The notes below the pieces were generated by a model, which searched no databases, had not been told where the DNA came from, and was given only the letters and a program-made list of their open reading frames with translations. This document shows positions 43,686-55,199 of a stretch of DNA of 64,000 bases, one piece after another (the first letter of the stretch is position 1; each line of letters begins with the position of its first letter). Origin of the DNA: Pterobdella sp. o SKG-2022 (lineage: Eukaryota > Annelida > Clitellata > Hirudinida > Piscicolidae); assembly GCA_964035795.1 (NCBI GenBank), contig OZ038321.1, positions 13,225,288 to 13,289,287 of the forward strand. Direction: 5' to 3'. A program made the translations under genes and the position numbers.

Positions 43686-46362
43686 TCAATTGTATTTAGA
43701 TTTCAAATTGTAATGTCTACGAACGGATTTTTTCATTTCTTCTGTTGATCTTTTATAACTTCCAATGGATTTTTGTTTTTTTTTACCTATTCTATTGCTT
43801 ATTATTAAAAACCTTTCTGAAAAGGTTTTTTTAATATTTGGTTCAGAATTATGTTTCAGCAAATAACCGTGTTCTCTTTTTTTCAGAAAGTTTTTCCATG
43901 TTTTTTCGGAGTCGTCTTGTTTGCTTGTATCGTTGTTATATTGGAAAGCATTCTTTTTACTTCGGGAATGTGCAAAAAATTTTGGTTGCTCCGATTTTGA
44001 ACGTTTGGCTCTTTTTCTTGGTGTTAAGATATTCAAATGAGAATGATTTATTTCATAAACTTGCAAAACTTTTTCGTCTGATTTGTGTTTAGCTTCAGTG
44101 AGTATTATAAATGGGATCTCGTTATCAATTTTAGATTTTCTTCGAGTCAAACTGGTTTTTTTCATGACATATGGCACTTCGTTTTTATAAGAACCTTCAA
44201 AGTCACGTTGGTTGTTAGTCTTGTTTGGTTGCAGCTTTTTAAGATTCAAGAGTCCAGCCTCTCTAACTTTTGCCGTCATTTCTTCTAACTGGCCTTTTGG
44301 CGTTATAATGAAAGCTTCAGCTAAATCTGCTTTAGACGAAACAATAATATTCAAAGGCACTTCTACTTCCTTCTCTGGTTTATGTCCAGGCTCTGTGAAG
44401 TTGTCAGCAAAGTTTTGTGTAAAGTTGTGTTCTGAAGGTTCCGATGAACTGATATATTGGGAAATAGTATTCCTTGAAACAGACTTCTTCTTTCTGTGTT
44501 TTCTTGGCTTATGTTTCTTTTTAGCTAGCCTCATTTCTTCTGACACAGTAGGAGGGTGCTTTATAAGTAGCTCGTCATTCATTATATGTGTTGAAACGGA
44601 TGTTATTGATATGGCAGGAATGTCATACCCTGAAAATTTTGAATAATCCGGGGGCGTATGCACAATAGGCATTTCTTCTGATTCTTTCCTTAAGGTGAAG
44701 AAACAACCGATTTGGTATTTGGTGTTGGGGTCGTCTTCTAAAAAGTGACCTAACCTGAGCACTAAATGTGCCAAAAGTACTTGAAAGAACAGCAATAGCA
44801 TAATGATTACAATGAGTTTCAACAACTTTTCTTTCAAAAACTTCACGTAAGACCCTCGAAAAGTTTTGAAGCAGCCTGGTGTAAATTTTAATAAATACAC
44901 ATACATCTGAAATATAGCTTTCACAGTAATCCCAAAATTTTCATGAAAAATATCATAGCTTTCACTGAAGGTTACAATAAAAATCTACTTTCAGCAACCT
45001 TTGGAAAAAATGCTGAGCTGCTGGGCTCCTAGAACTCCACTGGATATAAGCTGGTTATCGCAAGGCGCCATCACGCTAGGGTCACAACAACTCACTGGCA
45101 CTGCCTTGAAAGTTTTATGAGGATCAGAAGTATTATTATTATTATTACTAATTTCAATTTTTCATTTTTATTAATTATTTTTCAGAGACATCGTATGCAT
45201 TTTTCTTTAATATTTTATAACGAAAAACATCAATTGAAAGGAATTTTTCAAAACATTCATTGAGAATCAAAAGCTATAATTTTCTATAAGTTTAGCCTTG
45301 TCATAAAACGTTAGCGAGAAAAAAATTTTTCTTATTTGAAAAAACAAAAATTTCAATCGTAACGTTTTAATTTTTGTATTTGAAAATTCCTCTTGATTGA
45401 TGTTTTTCGTTAAAAAACAATCATCGTTTTCATTTTTCTTATTATTATTTAATTTTTTTGGTATTGTTGTTATACATATCGACCGCTTTTAGTTTTTTAT
45501 AAAGAATTGATACTATATCTTTTTTAATTTATTTACTTTAGGCTAAAGCAATACTATTAATAATAGATTCATTTTGAGTAGAGCCCATCATAAGTAATGA
45601 AACCTGGGAATAAACAGTGGCGTTGTTATTGCCACTTATTTTTGAGAGGGAAGAAAAGTAACTATCATGATGCCAGTCTATGTAAAACCAATCTTTGTAT
45701 AGAGAATTGCCACAACAGTGGAAATTACGTTGTATTTCATTGAATACTTTTTTTGCTATTTTCGTGTCTCTGTAGCTTTCCATTGTTGATGATAAGGATG
45801 TCTGGAGAAACATTTAACTAATTATTAACTGCTTAATAGAGAACTTTTATTCCTTTAATAGAAAAACTAAAATTTTCAAATAGTTGGTTTGTCAATGAAA
45901 GTTTTCAAATTAAATTATTCAGGTTCTTACTTTTAAATAATCAGTATTAGCAAGGTTATTGGTGAGAATAGCCAAGCATATGACACAAAAAACAAATATT
46001 AGTAAACTGAAAATTTTGACAAGTGCTAAAAAAACTAAAAGTTTGTTTGTGAAATGGTTTGGATATTCAGCTAAGAGAAAGGACCACGCGGAGAAAAGCG
46101 AAAAAACTAATAAAACAAAAGTTGCAGCATAAAGTACGTAGGAAAAGAAAAATGGGTCAACATTTGAAATTGCATGTAGCTTCAATAAGGGTTTGTAGAG
46201 AGGTTGGTGGTTGATTAAGCTGAAAATTAAAAGTTTAGTGGGGAAAAGGAGGCATAAGGAGATTAATACAATTGAAAAAAGACACCGATGAGTGTTGACT
46301 TTGCTTAAAAACCGGTTTTGATATCCAGAGGTTTCATTGAGTTCAGTTTGATTTTGCTCCAT
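43686..46362 (-). CDS. Peripherin/ROM1-type tetraspanin with a long basic C-terminal tail
   Basis: In vertebrates peripherin-2 and ROM1 curve photoreceptor disc membranes; invertebrate relatives are less well known. Exons on the minus strand: 46362-45931, 45801-45604, 45104-44999, 44917-43686; phase holds, 655 aa. Transmembrane segments lie near residues 26-50, 72-98, 108-135 and 278-302. The large extracellular loop has FHCCGNSLYKDWFYIDW, PVSCCDPSVMAPCDNQ and PGC, matching the peripherin CCG, SCCNPS..PC and GC cysteine pattern and the DWF..W block. Vertebrate members have about 350 residues with a tail of about 60; here the tail is about 350 residues, rich in Lys, Arg, Ser and Glu (KKKHKPRKHRKKK). 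An in-frame stop just after the third exon forces the 81-base last intron (44998-44918). The ATG at 46362 was chosen because upstream in-frame sequence has no ATG. Confidence 0.85.
45218..45412. repeat. inverted repeat in tetraspanin intron
   Basis: Arms of about 35 bases, TAACGAAAAACATCAATTG at 45218 and the matching CAAT/GATTGATGTTTTTCGTTA end at 45412, flank about 125 bases. The block AGACATCGTATG lies just outside at 45186. It is a MITE-like structure distinct in sequence from families 1 and 2. Confidence 0.55.
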
Positions 46363-47345
46363 CTCACAAGTTCGTGCTAAAAATTTGACATTTAAAACTG
46401 ATTGAAAATTTTTTAAACTCAAGTATGATTTTCAAGTGCTTAAAACGTGGAAATGTAAGAATAATTTTGAATCTGTCAACAAACTTTCACGTCACAAAGC
46501 AAAGAACTTAAACACCACTCGATGCAGCCATTACTTAAACCCTCAATACTTGAACGCCCTATGACACATCTCTTATGTGTTATTTCTCAAAAATTTCTCA
46601 AAATCTTTTGTAAAAAACTCAGCTCAAATAGAATGCTGTTTTTATTCTTGAATAAAATGAATAGACCTAAGTATTTTTCAAAAGATTTATTTTTTTTCAC
46701 TTTTCTATTTACATTTGGGAATCTATTAAGATTTTCATAGTTTATAAGTTTTGAATAAATATCAAAAAATATTTTCTAATGGTCAAAACTTCTGTAAAAA
46801 CGATTTGTTCAGTTGGTTTGCATTCAAAACAAAAATGCAGGATTAATCAAGGTTTTCAAAATTTTTCATCAATCAAGGGATTGTTGTTTTGTCTTAGCAC
46901 ATGGCAAACATTTGCTTCGAGTGATTTAGCCAAAAAATAGCATATTCATTGCAAAAGAATTGTCATTCCTAATAAGATCATGAGTATTACAATGTTTTCA
47001 TACGTTATAAGGGCCATATAATTTTGTTGCATTACAAGTTCAATGATGATACACCTCCGCTTTACAAACATCCGCAAATACGTATAAATAAAAACTACGG
47101 GAACACATAGCTAAACCATTAAAAAACATTGTTTTAACAAGAACAATTCTTAGAAAAATACGAAACACTATACATATATCTAGCAAGCCTATAAAAGTGG
47201 CCAGGATTTAGTCGACATCTATATTGTTTGAATTTAAGAATAAAACTTAAAAACTATTTAATGGATGAACAGTTAAATAATTTCAAAAGAATTTAAATTC
47301 ATGTGTGGTTAAATGATTTTTGAAAACTGAGTTATTAGAAGAGAA
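46363..47345. other. divergent intergenic region, no gene seen
   Basis: This lies between the start codons of the tetraspanin (minus) and the secreted protein (plus). It is AT-rich with no convincing exon; it should hold the tetraspanin promoter and the promoter of the single-exon gene. Confidence 0.45.
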
Positions 47346-48323
47346 ATGCTTTGTTCAGTGAAAGTGGCTTTTTTACTCGTCTTTTACACTGGCATCTTAC
47401 GGAAATCCCTGATTGAGTCGGTGTGGTGGAATGGCGAAAAAGAAAATAATAATAAAATAAACGAAAACTTTCTAAGAATTTTAAATCGATTTTTCCCAAT
47501 GGATGATTTAAATCTCAACAGACAAGAACCGTCAAATTTTATTAGTTACGACGCTCGTAAGGATGGCGAGCTCAGAGATGAGTATTATGGCAGTCATAAA
47601 AGCATTGATAACATGCTCTTTTTAATGCCTTCTTCTAAATTATCATACGGAATAAAGTTACCAAAAAACAATTATCTCAATAATTCTGCCAAAAATAAAA
47701 TCATCAAATCAAAAAGTGATAGTGAGCAAGAAGGGTTAATGACGGAAGAGGACTCCCAAGATGAAAACTTAAAGAACAATTTTCTATATGAAGATAGTGG
47801 CTTCAAAAATGACTATAAAAAAAAATACCCAACAGAAGGTATCAATGATTTGGAAAATAATAACGGTATTGAATCGAATTTTAGAGATGAAACAGTAGAG
47901 AAATTAGGTAGTAATAAAGCGAGAGACAATCTAAACAATTTAAATTCAAATGATGACTTTTTTTTGGTCGATGATTCTAAAAACAAAGTGTTTCAAACAA
48001 CAAAGCATCTAAAAAACTCAAATTTTTTGTTTCGTTCTCCTAATTTTCTCAAATCCAACCCACTTGGGGACACAAGACGAACGTATGACAGAAGATCTGA
48101 AAACTCAATGAAACAATTTGATCTAATCATTTTGCATCCTTGCACTTCAATCTCCGCAGCAAGACTGTCCGAAGATCGCATGAAAATGTTGGGTGCAATC
48201 AAATTCACTTATACCAAAAGTGAAGATAATTTCAGAAAAAAATTATTGTCTAAGTTTCATCTTCATAGGAATCTTTTAAAAACAGTGTTGGAAAAGATGG
48301 TCAGTGTTCCAATCATTCAATAA
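47346..48323 (+). CDS. Secreted protein of unknown family, single exon, 325 aa
   Basis: An open frame of 325 codons from a true ATG, much longer than expected by chance in DNA this AT-rich. It starts with a hydrophobic segment (MLCSVKVAFLLVFYTGILRK) fitting a signal peptide. The middle (about residues 30-235) is rich in Asn, Asp, Lys, Ser and Glu and probably disordered. The last 70 residues are more ordered in look (MKQFDLIILHPCTSISAARL, then basic KFTYTKSEDNFRKKLLSKF). Basic pairs and RR occur (TRRTYDRRS), but there is no amidation signal or repeated peptide, so a neuropeptide precursor is possible and unsupported. I recognise no domain. An AATAAA-like AATAAAA overlaps the stop. Confidence 0.6.
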   Translation: MLCSVKVAFLLVFYTGILRKSLIESVWWNGEKENNNKINENFLRILNRFFPMDDLNLNRQEPSNFISYDARKDGELRDEYYGSHKSIDNMLFLMPSSKLSYGIKLPKNNYLNNSAKNKIIKSKSDSEQEGLMTEEDSQDENLKNNFLYEDSGFKNDYKKKYPTEGINDLENNNGIESNFRDETVEKLGSNKARDNLNNLNSNDDFFLVDDSKNKVFQTTKHLKNSNFLFRSPNFLKSNPLGDTRRTYDRRSENSMKQFDLIILHPCTSISAARLSEDRMKMLGAIKFTYTKSEDNFRKKLLSKFHLHRNLLKTVLEKMVSVPIIQ

Positions 48324-48898
48324 AATGATGTATATAATTGTATTTCATTCAGTTTATTGAGCAATGAAAAATTTTAAAAACCTTTTTAAATAGCAAAAGT
48401 GTTATTTTGAATAGGCCTAGCTCAAAAGATACTTTTCAATTGATCCTAAACGCAATCTTAATTAATAAATTTTATTAGAAAATAACACCTCACGCCATTA
48501 AGACATACTTGAGATGTTATAATGCAGCTTGTACCTTAGAAAAGTGGTTTGATAGAGAAGTGATATGTATGACAGACGCTGAGTGACATGGACTTGATGT
48601 AAAAGATAAGAAGACATTCATTGCACTGTATTTATCGATCCATGCCGCACTTTGACATGACTTTTTCAAAGTTTTCATTTTTTGAAAGCTATTTCATGAG
48701 TGCTTTCATATTAAAAACCTATCCGACCTAGCATCTCAAACACAGCGTAGACATGAAGCCTTAAAACTCACACCAGCGTGCTGTTCAGTCTCTCTGCATT
48801 TATTTCATCTTGCTCACTCAAATGTGTTTTATAGACAATTCAAAGAAGTTCATTTTAAATATTTAAAAATTTCAATTTTATTAATTTTTATCCACAAG

Positions 48899-50300
48899 AT
48901 TATTGACCGGTTTAATAAGTATTTGGCTGAAGAGGAGTTCGGACAGTTGGGAGGAGTCTATAATGACATGTCTGATGTAGTCACCTTTGCTCATTCTAGT
49001 CTTACCATTTTTAATGTGATTTTTAATTTCTCTTTTTGGACCTCATTTTATCATTAATTTCTCAATTTTTAAAAAGTTTTTTCCTATTAAATATTCAATT
49101 CTAAAATCAATCAAAACCACAAAATCAGGAGTGGATTTTGGTAGTGTATAGGAGCATTCAAAAAATGGCTTATTTAATGTTGAAAACAGCCTTTGAAGAA
49201 GCCATTTCAAACAGAACACATCACCGCTTTGACTACGATTACAACGATCTCGTAATGAGCCCTGAGGTATTTCAGTTGTTCGAACAATTGAAAAATTTAT
49301 TTCCACTCTTTCATCAATCTACAGAGTATTTTAAAACAGGATCGGTATATTTGTATATGTCACATTTTTCTTAAATAAATAAAAGCTCAATTAAAGAGGA
49401 ATACAAAAATTTTTCTAATTATAATGAAACGATAACTAAAAATGATTTTTATATTTTTTATAAAATCAACTAATGTTTGTGATCGACAGAAATGTTATTC
49501 TGTCATTTTATTCAATTATAAAGCCATTTATTAATCTAATTAATTAACTAAATTTTTTAACTTTTCCTTCTAATTTTAGTATTCAAAATTCAAAAAAATC
49601 ATCACAACATTAAAAGATAATGCTTTTAAGTTGATTTTTTAAACATCATTATTGAAGAAATGAAAAAGTATCAAAACAAAATTTCATTGATAAACTTTAA
49701 GGCATTTTCGTGATTGTCATTGGTCTTACGAGTCTTCTTCAAGAAGTATATACATTCATGTGTGATACCTATTTTTAAATAAAAATTAACCGTTGTGTTT
49801 TTGACAAGTTAACATATTTCCAGTCAGGAATGCGTAGTATCCTATGTGACATCAACATACACCACTTTGAAGACGCTCAGAGGGAGTCTGCCGCAGAGTT
49901 GAGACACATCGTTGATGCTACCAGACTTAAGAGGAATTTTATGACGGAACAACAAAAGATCTGTAAAAATCTAGAAGCTGCTCACAAAGTTAAAAAACAG
50001 AGTGGTTTCGCGGTGAAGTATGGCATTGTAAATGATATTCTCTACGGAGGTGTGAGTTCTCTTGATCAAAATGCCAACTCTGTTTATAGACAATGCAAAA
50101 AACTGTCAAGCAAACCTAAAAGCAAGAAGAGTGTTTCAAATGATTTAGTTCGTGAAAAAAAAATTGGTGTTCAAATAGACATTCAAGCCAACCTGACTCG
50201 AGTTTCGAGCAACACACAGAGGTATGAGCGGGACTATTCATTCCTCAGAGACTGCTACAATGTTTTCGGTAAATTTCATCAACAGCTTAAATTAATGTGA
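48899..50300 (+). CDS. Unrecognised, probably alpha-helical protein; three exons seen, 5' end uncertain
   Basis: Three exons with good boundaries join in phase 0: 48899-48977 (first residues IIDRFNKYLAEEEFGQLGG, ending at the donor GTAGTC), 49129-49344 (EWILVVYRSIQKMAY, then FDYDYNDLVMSPEVFQLFEQ) and 49824-50300 (SGMRSILCDINIHHFEDAQ to a TGA at 50298). The first exon's phase at its 5' edge is not checked, and no start codon was assigned, so an upstream exon is likely. Composition is amphipathic and helical, with long charged stretches (ESAAELRHIVDATRLKRN), reminiscent of BAR-like or other helical-bundle proteins, but I cannot name a family. A lysine-rich segment (KKLSSKPKSKKS) lies near residue 190. 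Confidence 0.55.
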
Positions 50301-51580
50301 ACGACTAAAATCAAATATTAAATGACTGATGTTCCTAGCAAAAATGCAAGATCTCAAAGCTTGTTTTTCAACAAACACTCAACGTTGTCAATATGAAAAT
50401 ACTCCATAAATTGCATAATTTATATTAAAATGTAAGAACTTTAGTTTGCCAGTGTTGTTCCAATTTAATAGTTGTATCTAAATACGCTTTCAAACAAGAT
50501 GTATACTTTATTTATATAAACTTTTTGCTTGAAATCTATTTTTCTTTTCTGCTATCATATTTTACATTGGAAACTTGAAATTTTTTGCAATATTTCTTTG
50601 TTACTTGAAACAACTCAACATGCGTTTTATATCACGATCATAACCATTCTTAAAATTTTTTAAATTTATAAATGTAAAAAAATAATATGAAAAGCTTACT
50701 TGTGATATTAGTTATTTCTTTAAAAGCTCGATTGATTGCCATTTACTGCTGCTTAACACAATTGCTTCGAAGCCCCGTGATTCAGGAAAAGTTCTGATTG
50801 GAGCACAGAATGAGTAATCCATGAGTCTTCAACAGCCACTTGAAAAGCTTAGTTTTTTTTGTTTTTTAAGTTTCTTTAAAATATTATTTATTACGTTAGT
50901 TTTGTGAAGTTATCAAAAACAAGGACACAAGCTGATCACCTTGGAGCGCTTGTCAAAATGTATACTAAATGTCAACGTGAAAGAGAGCTTATTAAAAACG
51001 ACTGACTGAATTTTTTTTCTTTTTATGACCTAGTACTTTTATGAAAAATTCTGGAATAAATTGGCTTTCAAAAATTGATAATTTTGTATCAATTTTTGAG
51101 AAGTAAAAACAAATACATAGCCTGTTCTTGAAAAGTTACAACTTTGATGGAAGACGAAAAAACTCCTTACCAGAAAGTTGATTGTTTTAATTCAGTTGCT
51201 AAATTGATACAAGCAGTTTAATACATAGTTTAAATCATTCTGCTAATTGAAGCTATTATGAGCGGATCATATAGAAGAACATTCCGTTGAATATTTGTGT
51301 TTGCGGGTTCAGCTTCAATAACTGTTGGCTACTACCAATTAATTTTTTCGAAGCTATTTGTTCCAAAACAAGCCAATAGCAACCCTGAAATTAGTTTACA
51401 GTGCATTAAGACATGTTATTCAAAGAACAAAGCTTTTTGTTGAACAACCTCACAATTGCAAGCTTCTAAAGGTATTGATACTCACAAACGACTTGAGTTT
51501 TGAGCTATAACTATCATTTTTTTAATGCAAAAAACTAATTTTTTGCATATGGAATTATTAATTTAATATGTTTACATTAT
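50301..51580. other. intergenic, no gene seen
   Basis: AT-rich sequence with no exon-like open frame. Near 51428-51462 the minus strand holds a decayed relative of the family 1 hairpin (GGTTGTTCAACAAAAAGC), too diverged to count as a copy. Confidence 0.45.
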
Positions 51581-51653
51581 CTAGTACTGTAAGATGCTTA
51601 AGAGACTCTTACGTTATCTAGTAATGTAAGATACTCTTACGAAAAGCTTCGTG
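51581..51653 (+). repeat. tandemly doubled family 1 hairpin (copy D)
   Basis: The block TTATCTAGTA-TGTAAGAT occurs twice in tandem (51579 and 51614 on), each ending ACTCTTACG. The second unit reads CTAGTAAT, a GTAAG/CTTAC stem with loop ATACT, then GAAAAGCTTCGTG, as in the other family 1 copies. Unlike copies A-C I do not see long inverted arms around it. Confidence 0.6.
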
Positions 51654-51829
51654 TATTAATTTTCTCAATAAACCTTTGTGTTTGTTTCTATTATATTGAT
51701 TTACGGCTATTTTGCGTCAAAGTAGACAAATCTCAGCTGTTTCTCTAGAACAAAGTTGTAAATCCTGTTTTAAATTTGCAACTTGTAAAGTTAAAAACTG
51801 AATTCAACTTAGCCTGTATTTTTTCATCT

Positions 51830-51950
51830 GCTTGGCAGGGTGGCTTTATTTGAGCAAAGCTCCAGCCGGTTGAGCTCTTAAATTCATCGAAGTGCATAGA
51901 CCATCAGCCACGACAAGGTAGCAGCTCATCGGGTGAAAGGAAAAATGAAA
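51830..51950 (-). repeat. GC-richer fragment, probable dispersed-repeat piece
   Basis: About 120 bases stand out by their higher GC content. The minus strand reads GATGAGCTGCTACCTTGTCG, then GCTCAACCGGCTGGAGC, ending in CAAATAAAGCCACCCTGCC. It resembles neither the neighbouring LINE remnant nor a gene I know, and appears to be a fragment of a mobile element. No target duplication was found. Confidence 0.35.
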
Positions 51951-52240
51951 GAAACTGTACAGATTTAGATAATATACTTGGTAAAAAAAAAGAATTTTCA
52001 AACAGTTACTTAAAGTAGAGAATAATGAATGGAACGGTAAAGAAGTAAAAGGCAAAAAATAAAATGGAATGGCTAGTATCGAAATAATTGTGACGATTGC
52101 CAAACAAAAATGAAACTGACGATGAGGAATAACTTAGAAATGTGAAAATTTGTGAAAAAGAATAACATTATAAAACTTGTAAAAATATAAAAATAATCTA
52201 TAACAAAATTTTAAGTTGCTAAACAATAAGTTTTTTTGAG

Positions 52241-52905
52241 GGGTTTGAAGGGATTTCGTAACTGAGAAAGGCCTAGATATTATAGAAATTCAGAAACAAA
52301 TGGCAAAATACTACCTCAAAGTAAATTCTCAAAAAACAGAAATAACCACGCTAACACCTACTAGCCTCGATAATATAAAAACAAAAACGCGAGGAACATA
52401 ACTATCAATGGATAAAGAAATTTCCCACAAAATAGCCCTGACTCTATTTGCCATGAGCAAACTGTAGATACTGTGGTGCAAAAACAAAATTAGCCAAAAC
52501 AAAAAACTGAGAATGTTTAACGCATATATTCTCCCCATATTGCTTTACAACTGTGGCACGTGGTCATTGACGAAAACAGGCGAGGAGAAGCTGGACGCTT
52601 TCCACCGACGTCTTCTTCGAAGAGTCATAGGCGTTTTTTGACCAGAAAAAATCTCAAATGAAGAACTGTATTGCAAAACAAGCCAAAAAAAACTCAGTTC
52701 CATAATAAGAAACAAAAGATTCAATCTACTAAAACATATACTAAGACTGAGTCCAGACTCGCTTGCGCAAATAGCAATAGACGCATACTTCCACGCTCTA
52801 ACCAAACTAACCCGAGGCCGACCAAGGCTACAATAGCGTCCGTTTTACAAAATGACCTCGAATCTCTCAATATCAAGTTTGCATAAAATAAGTACAACTA
52901 CCCAC
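52241..52905 (+). mobile_element. decayed LINE 3' part (reverse transcriptase C-terminal region)
   Basis: In pieces on the plus strand the translation gives YYLKVNSQKTEITTL, FNAYILPILLYNCGTWSLT, EEKLDAFHRRLLRRVIGV and LLKHILRLSPDSLAQIA, the typical C-terminal region of non-LTR retrotransposon ORF2. Stop codons at several places show it is dead. It differs in sequence from the LINE at 6.8-8.6 kb, so it is a different element. Confidence 0.75.
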
Positions 52906-52989
52906 TGGCAACAAACAATGTAAAAATCTTATTAGCAATTGAAAATCCTCTCAACTATTTTTTTTTTCAAAAAAATAAGTTTGAATAAA

Positions 52990-54080
52990 TAAATAGGGGT
53001 TAATAGAAAAATTTGTATATAATCGATGGGAGCCAGATCAGATTTCGCATTGTTAATGTCATATTATAAGACAATTAATTCTGATAATAATTGGCTAAAA
53101 AATAGTAATAACGCAATGAAAAGTGAGTGGTACGAAAAAGTGTGTCTTACGTCAAAAATATAATTTTGGATGTATTTTGATAATCTGGTATAATGAAAAA
53201 GCTTGAGAAAAACAGAAATCAATGAAATCATGAGAATAGGACAAAAGAATAAAATATAATGAGAGATAAGAGGGTGAGAAAAATGAAAATACAAAGGTTG
53301 AATAGTTGAAAAAGTAAGATAAGGACAATATTGGGCATGTGAAACATTGGTGAACAAATGGAAAAAAAGATAAAAAAGCAGTATGTAATTTAGGAGATGA
53401 AATAAAAAATTCAATACGATATGAGAGTTCAGACGAACATGAAAGAAAAAAAAGATGTTGAATAAGGAAAAGAAAAAAGGATAGCAATTTAGAAATTGTC
53501 AACCAACTAAAAATATATGGTTAAAAACGGTAAAAAGAAGATATGATTTGAGAATGATAAATAAATAAACTGATGATTTGAAAAATCAAACTTGAAAAAT
53601 ATAAAATTAATCATGAAAAAGTATGAAAATAGTAAGACTTTTAAATTGGTATTGTTTACTGAAGTTCAGCAGAGGGCCGCTAGGAGAGAAATTTTCTATT
53701 ATAAAAGTATGTACTAACTACTGATGCTTGTATTCAGAACAGTGATAAATTTGTGATCAATTTATAAAAATTAGTGGAACATTTCTTTAAAAATAAATAA
53801 ATTAAACCACTTTTTGTGAAAATGTCTATTTTACAAGTTTTAAAGCAAAAAAAAAGTCGTATCTTAGTTTTAACAAAGCTCATCAATGAATAGGAAAAAA
53901 TATTTAGTTCGTCTTTTTCCATCATTGTCTGAAAATTTTTAAATAAAAACTGAACAAAATAAACTTTTAATGTCGAAAATCTTCACTTCAACTGAAACAT
54001 CAACTCAAGTCAACCAAACTTCATAAAAACTGTTTGAAAGTAAGCTTACAAAATAAAGCAAAAAAATTTTGAAAATTTTA
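52990..54080. other. intergenic, purine-rich, no gene seen
   Basis: The plus strand is strongly purine-biased between about 53.1 and 53.6 kb (many GAAAA, AAGAAA, GAGA). This keeps long minus-strand frames open and full of Phe, Ser and Leu. I see no splice context or family match and treat those frames as compositional. Confidence 0.5.
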
Positions 54081-54081
54081 A

Positions 54082-54622
54082 TTACATAATATTTTTTGAA
54101 TGGCTATGATTGAGATCATTGTGATAATGAGAAGCTTTTAAGTAAACAATATAAAAGTTTGTTGTGAATACAACTGTGAAGTGTATTGTAAATACATCGT
54201 GAACCCCTGTGCGAAGTTTTCTATTTGTTTCAACAACTCCACATTCAAATGACAGTTTAACAACCGAAAAGTTTTTTATTTTGCCATTTAAGTTTTGTGG
54301 CAATTTGAATATTATTTTTTGTTTGTACAAAATATCTAAAATGAGTTTGTATCTGTGCAAAACCTTTTCACCTAAATCTAACCACGCAAGATCGATCTTA
54401 TTCATTAAAGTTTTGTAGAAATAAAGCTTCTGCAAAACCTTTATGCTTAACAAGCTAAGAGCCGTACCTTCATGTAGGCGGCAAGAAGAGGGTGGTAGAC
54501 TTAGATGGCAAAGATGTAAACCTAACTGAACAGTTTTTTCTATGGATAAACTGCTTAATCCCAATGGGAACTTTACTTTCTCGTTTGTTAATTATTTCCT
54601 CATACTGGGCGTAAATATTCAT
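54082..54622 (-). CDS. weak candidate gene, two exons, unknown product
   Basis: A minus-strand ATG at 54622 opens MNIYAQYEEIINKRES and continues to a possible donor (GTTAGG) after 32 codons. A good acceptor (GGTTTTGCAG) at 54430 opens a second block beginning KLYFYKTLMNKIDLAWLDLG that runs to a stop at 54082. Joined in phase 0 they give about 147 aa. Composition is that of an ordinary globular protein rather than the low-complexity frames nearby. No family is recognised, the donor is weak, and the open frame across the intron itself is interrupted only in one frame, so this remains a candidate. Confidence 0.25.
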
Positions 54623-54861
54623 ATGAGTATGTAGAGTTCCCAAATTTTTTTATTTATTTTTTAAACTTCCAATGGTTTTAAATAACGTATCAATTCTGAT
54701 TCACTTCTACAATAAAGTCATACTCCAATTAAGTAAAGGTCAATCAAGGAAATCTACTGTTGGAACGAAAGTGATCGAAAACTTTTAAAAAGTTATGATA
54801 AAGAAATATTTTTTTTAGCACATGGAACTTTTATTCTAAATCAAAATATTTTACATAGTAA

Positions 54862-55041
54862 AAGAACATTAGAAGATTCACCAAATGAACAATTATAACG
54901 AAGTTGAAAACTAGCGAAATCGTCTGATTTAAGACAAAATAAGTGTATAAACTTTCAACTCGAATTCCAATATAAATCAATTTCCAATATAGATATATAT
55001 ATTTTTAGTAAATAGTGGTGAAAACTTGAGGCTAGGATGCT
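54862..55041 (+). repeat. 180-base dispersed repeat, copy 1
   Basis: This segment (landmarks AACATTAGAAGATTCAC, TTGAAAACTAGCGAAATCG, TATAAATCAATTTCCAATAT, TGGTGAAAACTTGAGGCTAG) recurs at 62608-62782 in the same orientation with few differences. No coding capacity and no clear inverted ends. Confidence 0.8.
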
Positions 55042-55199
55042 AGGGAATATTGAGATGAAAAGTGTATAAAAGAAATCTCTGGAAGAAGATGAAAGATAAT
55101 AAGGAAAAAAGGAGGAGAAGACGAAGAGAAATGAAAAGGAGAGTAAGAAGAAGATGACGATGATGATGACTACATATACGTACAACTTCAACACGAGAT

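Noticed and set aside
43838..44646. Plus-strand frames of 84 and 144 codons
   Set aside because: They are antisense to the last exon of the tetraspanin gene, whose minus frame has the family match.
53064..53502. Two overlapping minus-strand frames of 116 codons, rich in Phe, Leu and Ser
   Set aside because: They follow from purine-rich plus-strand sequence; two overlapping frames open at once indicates composition, not coding.
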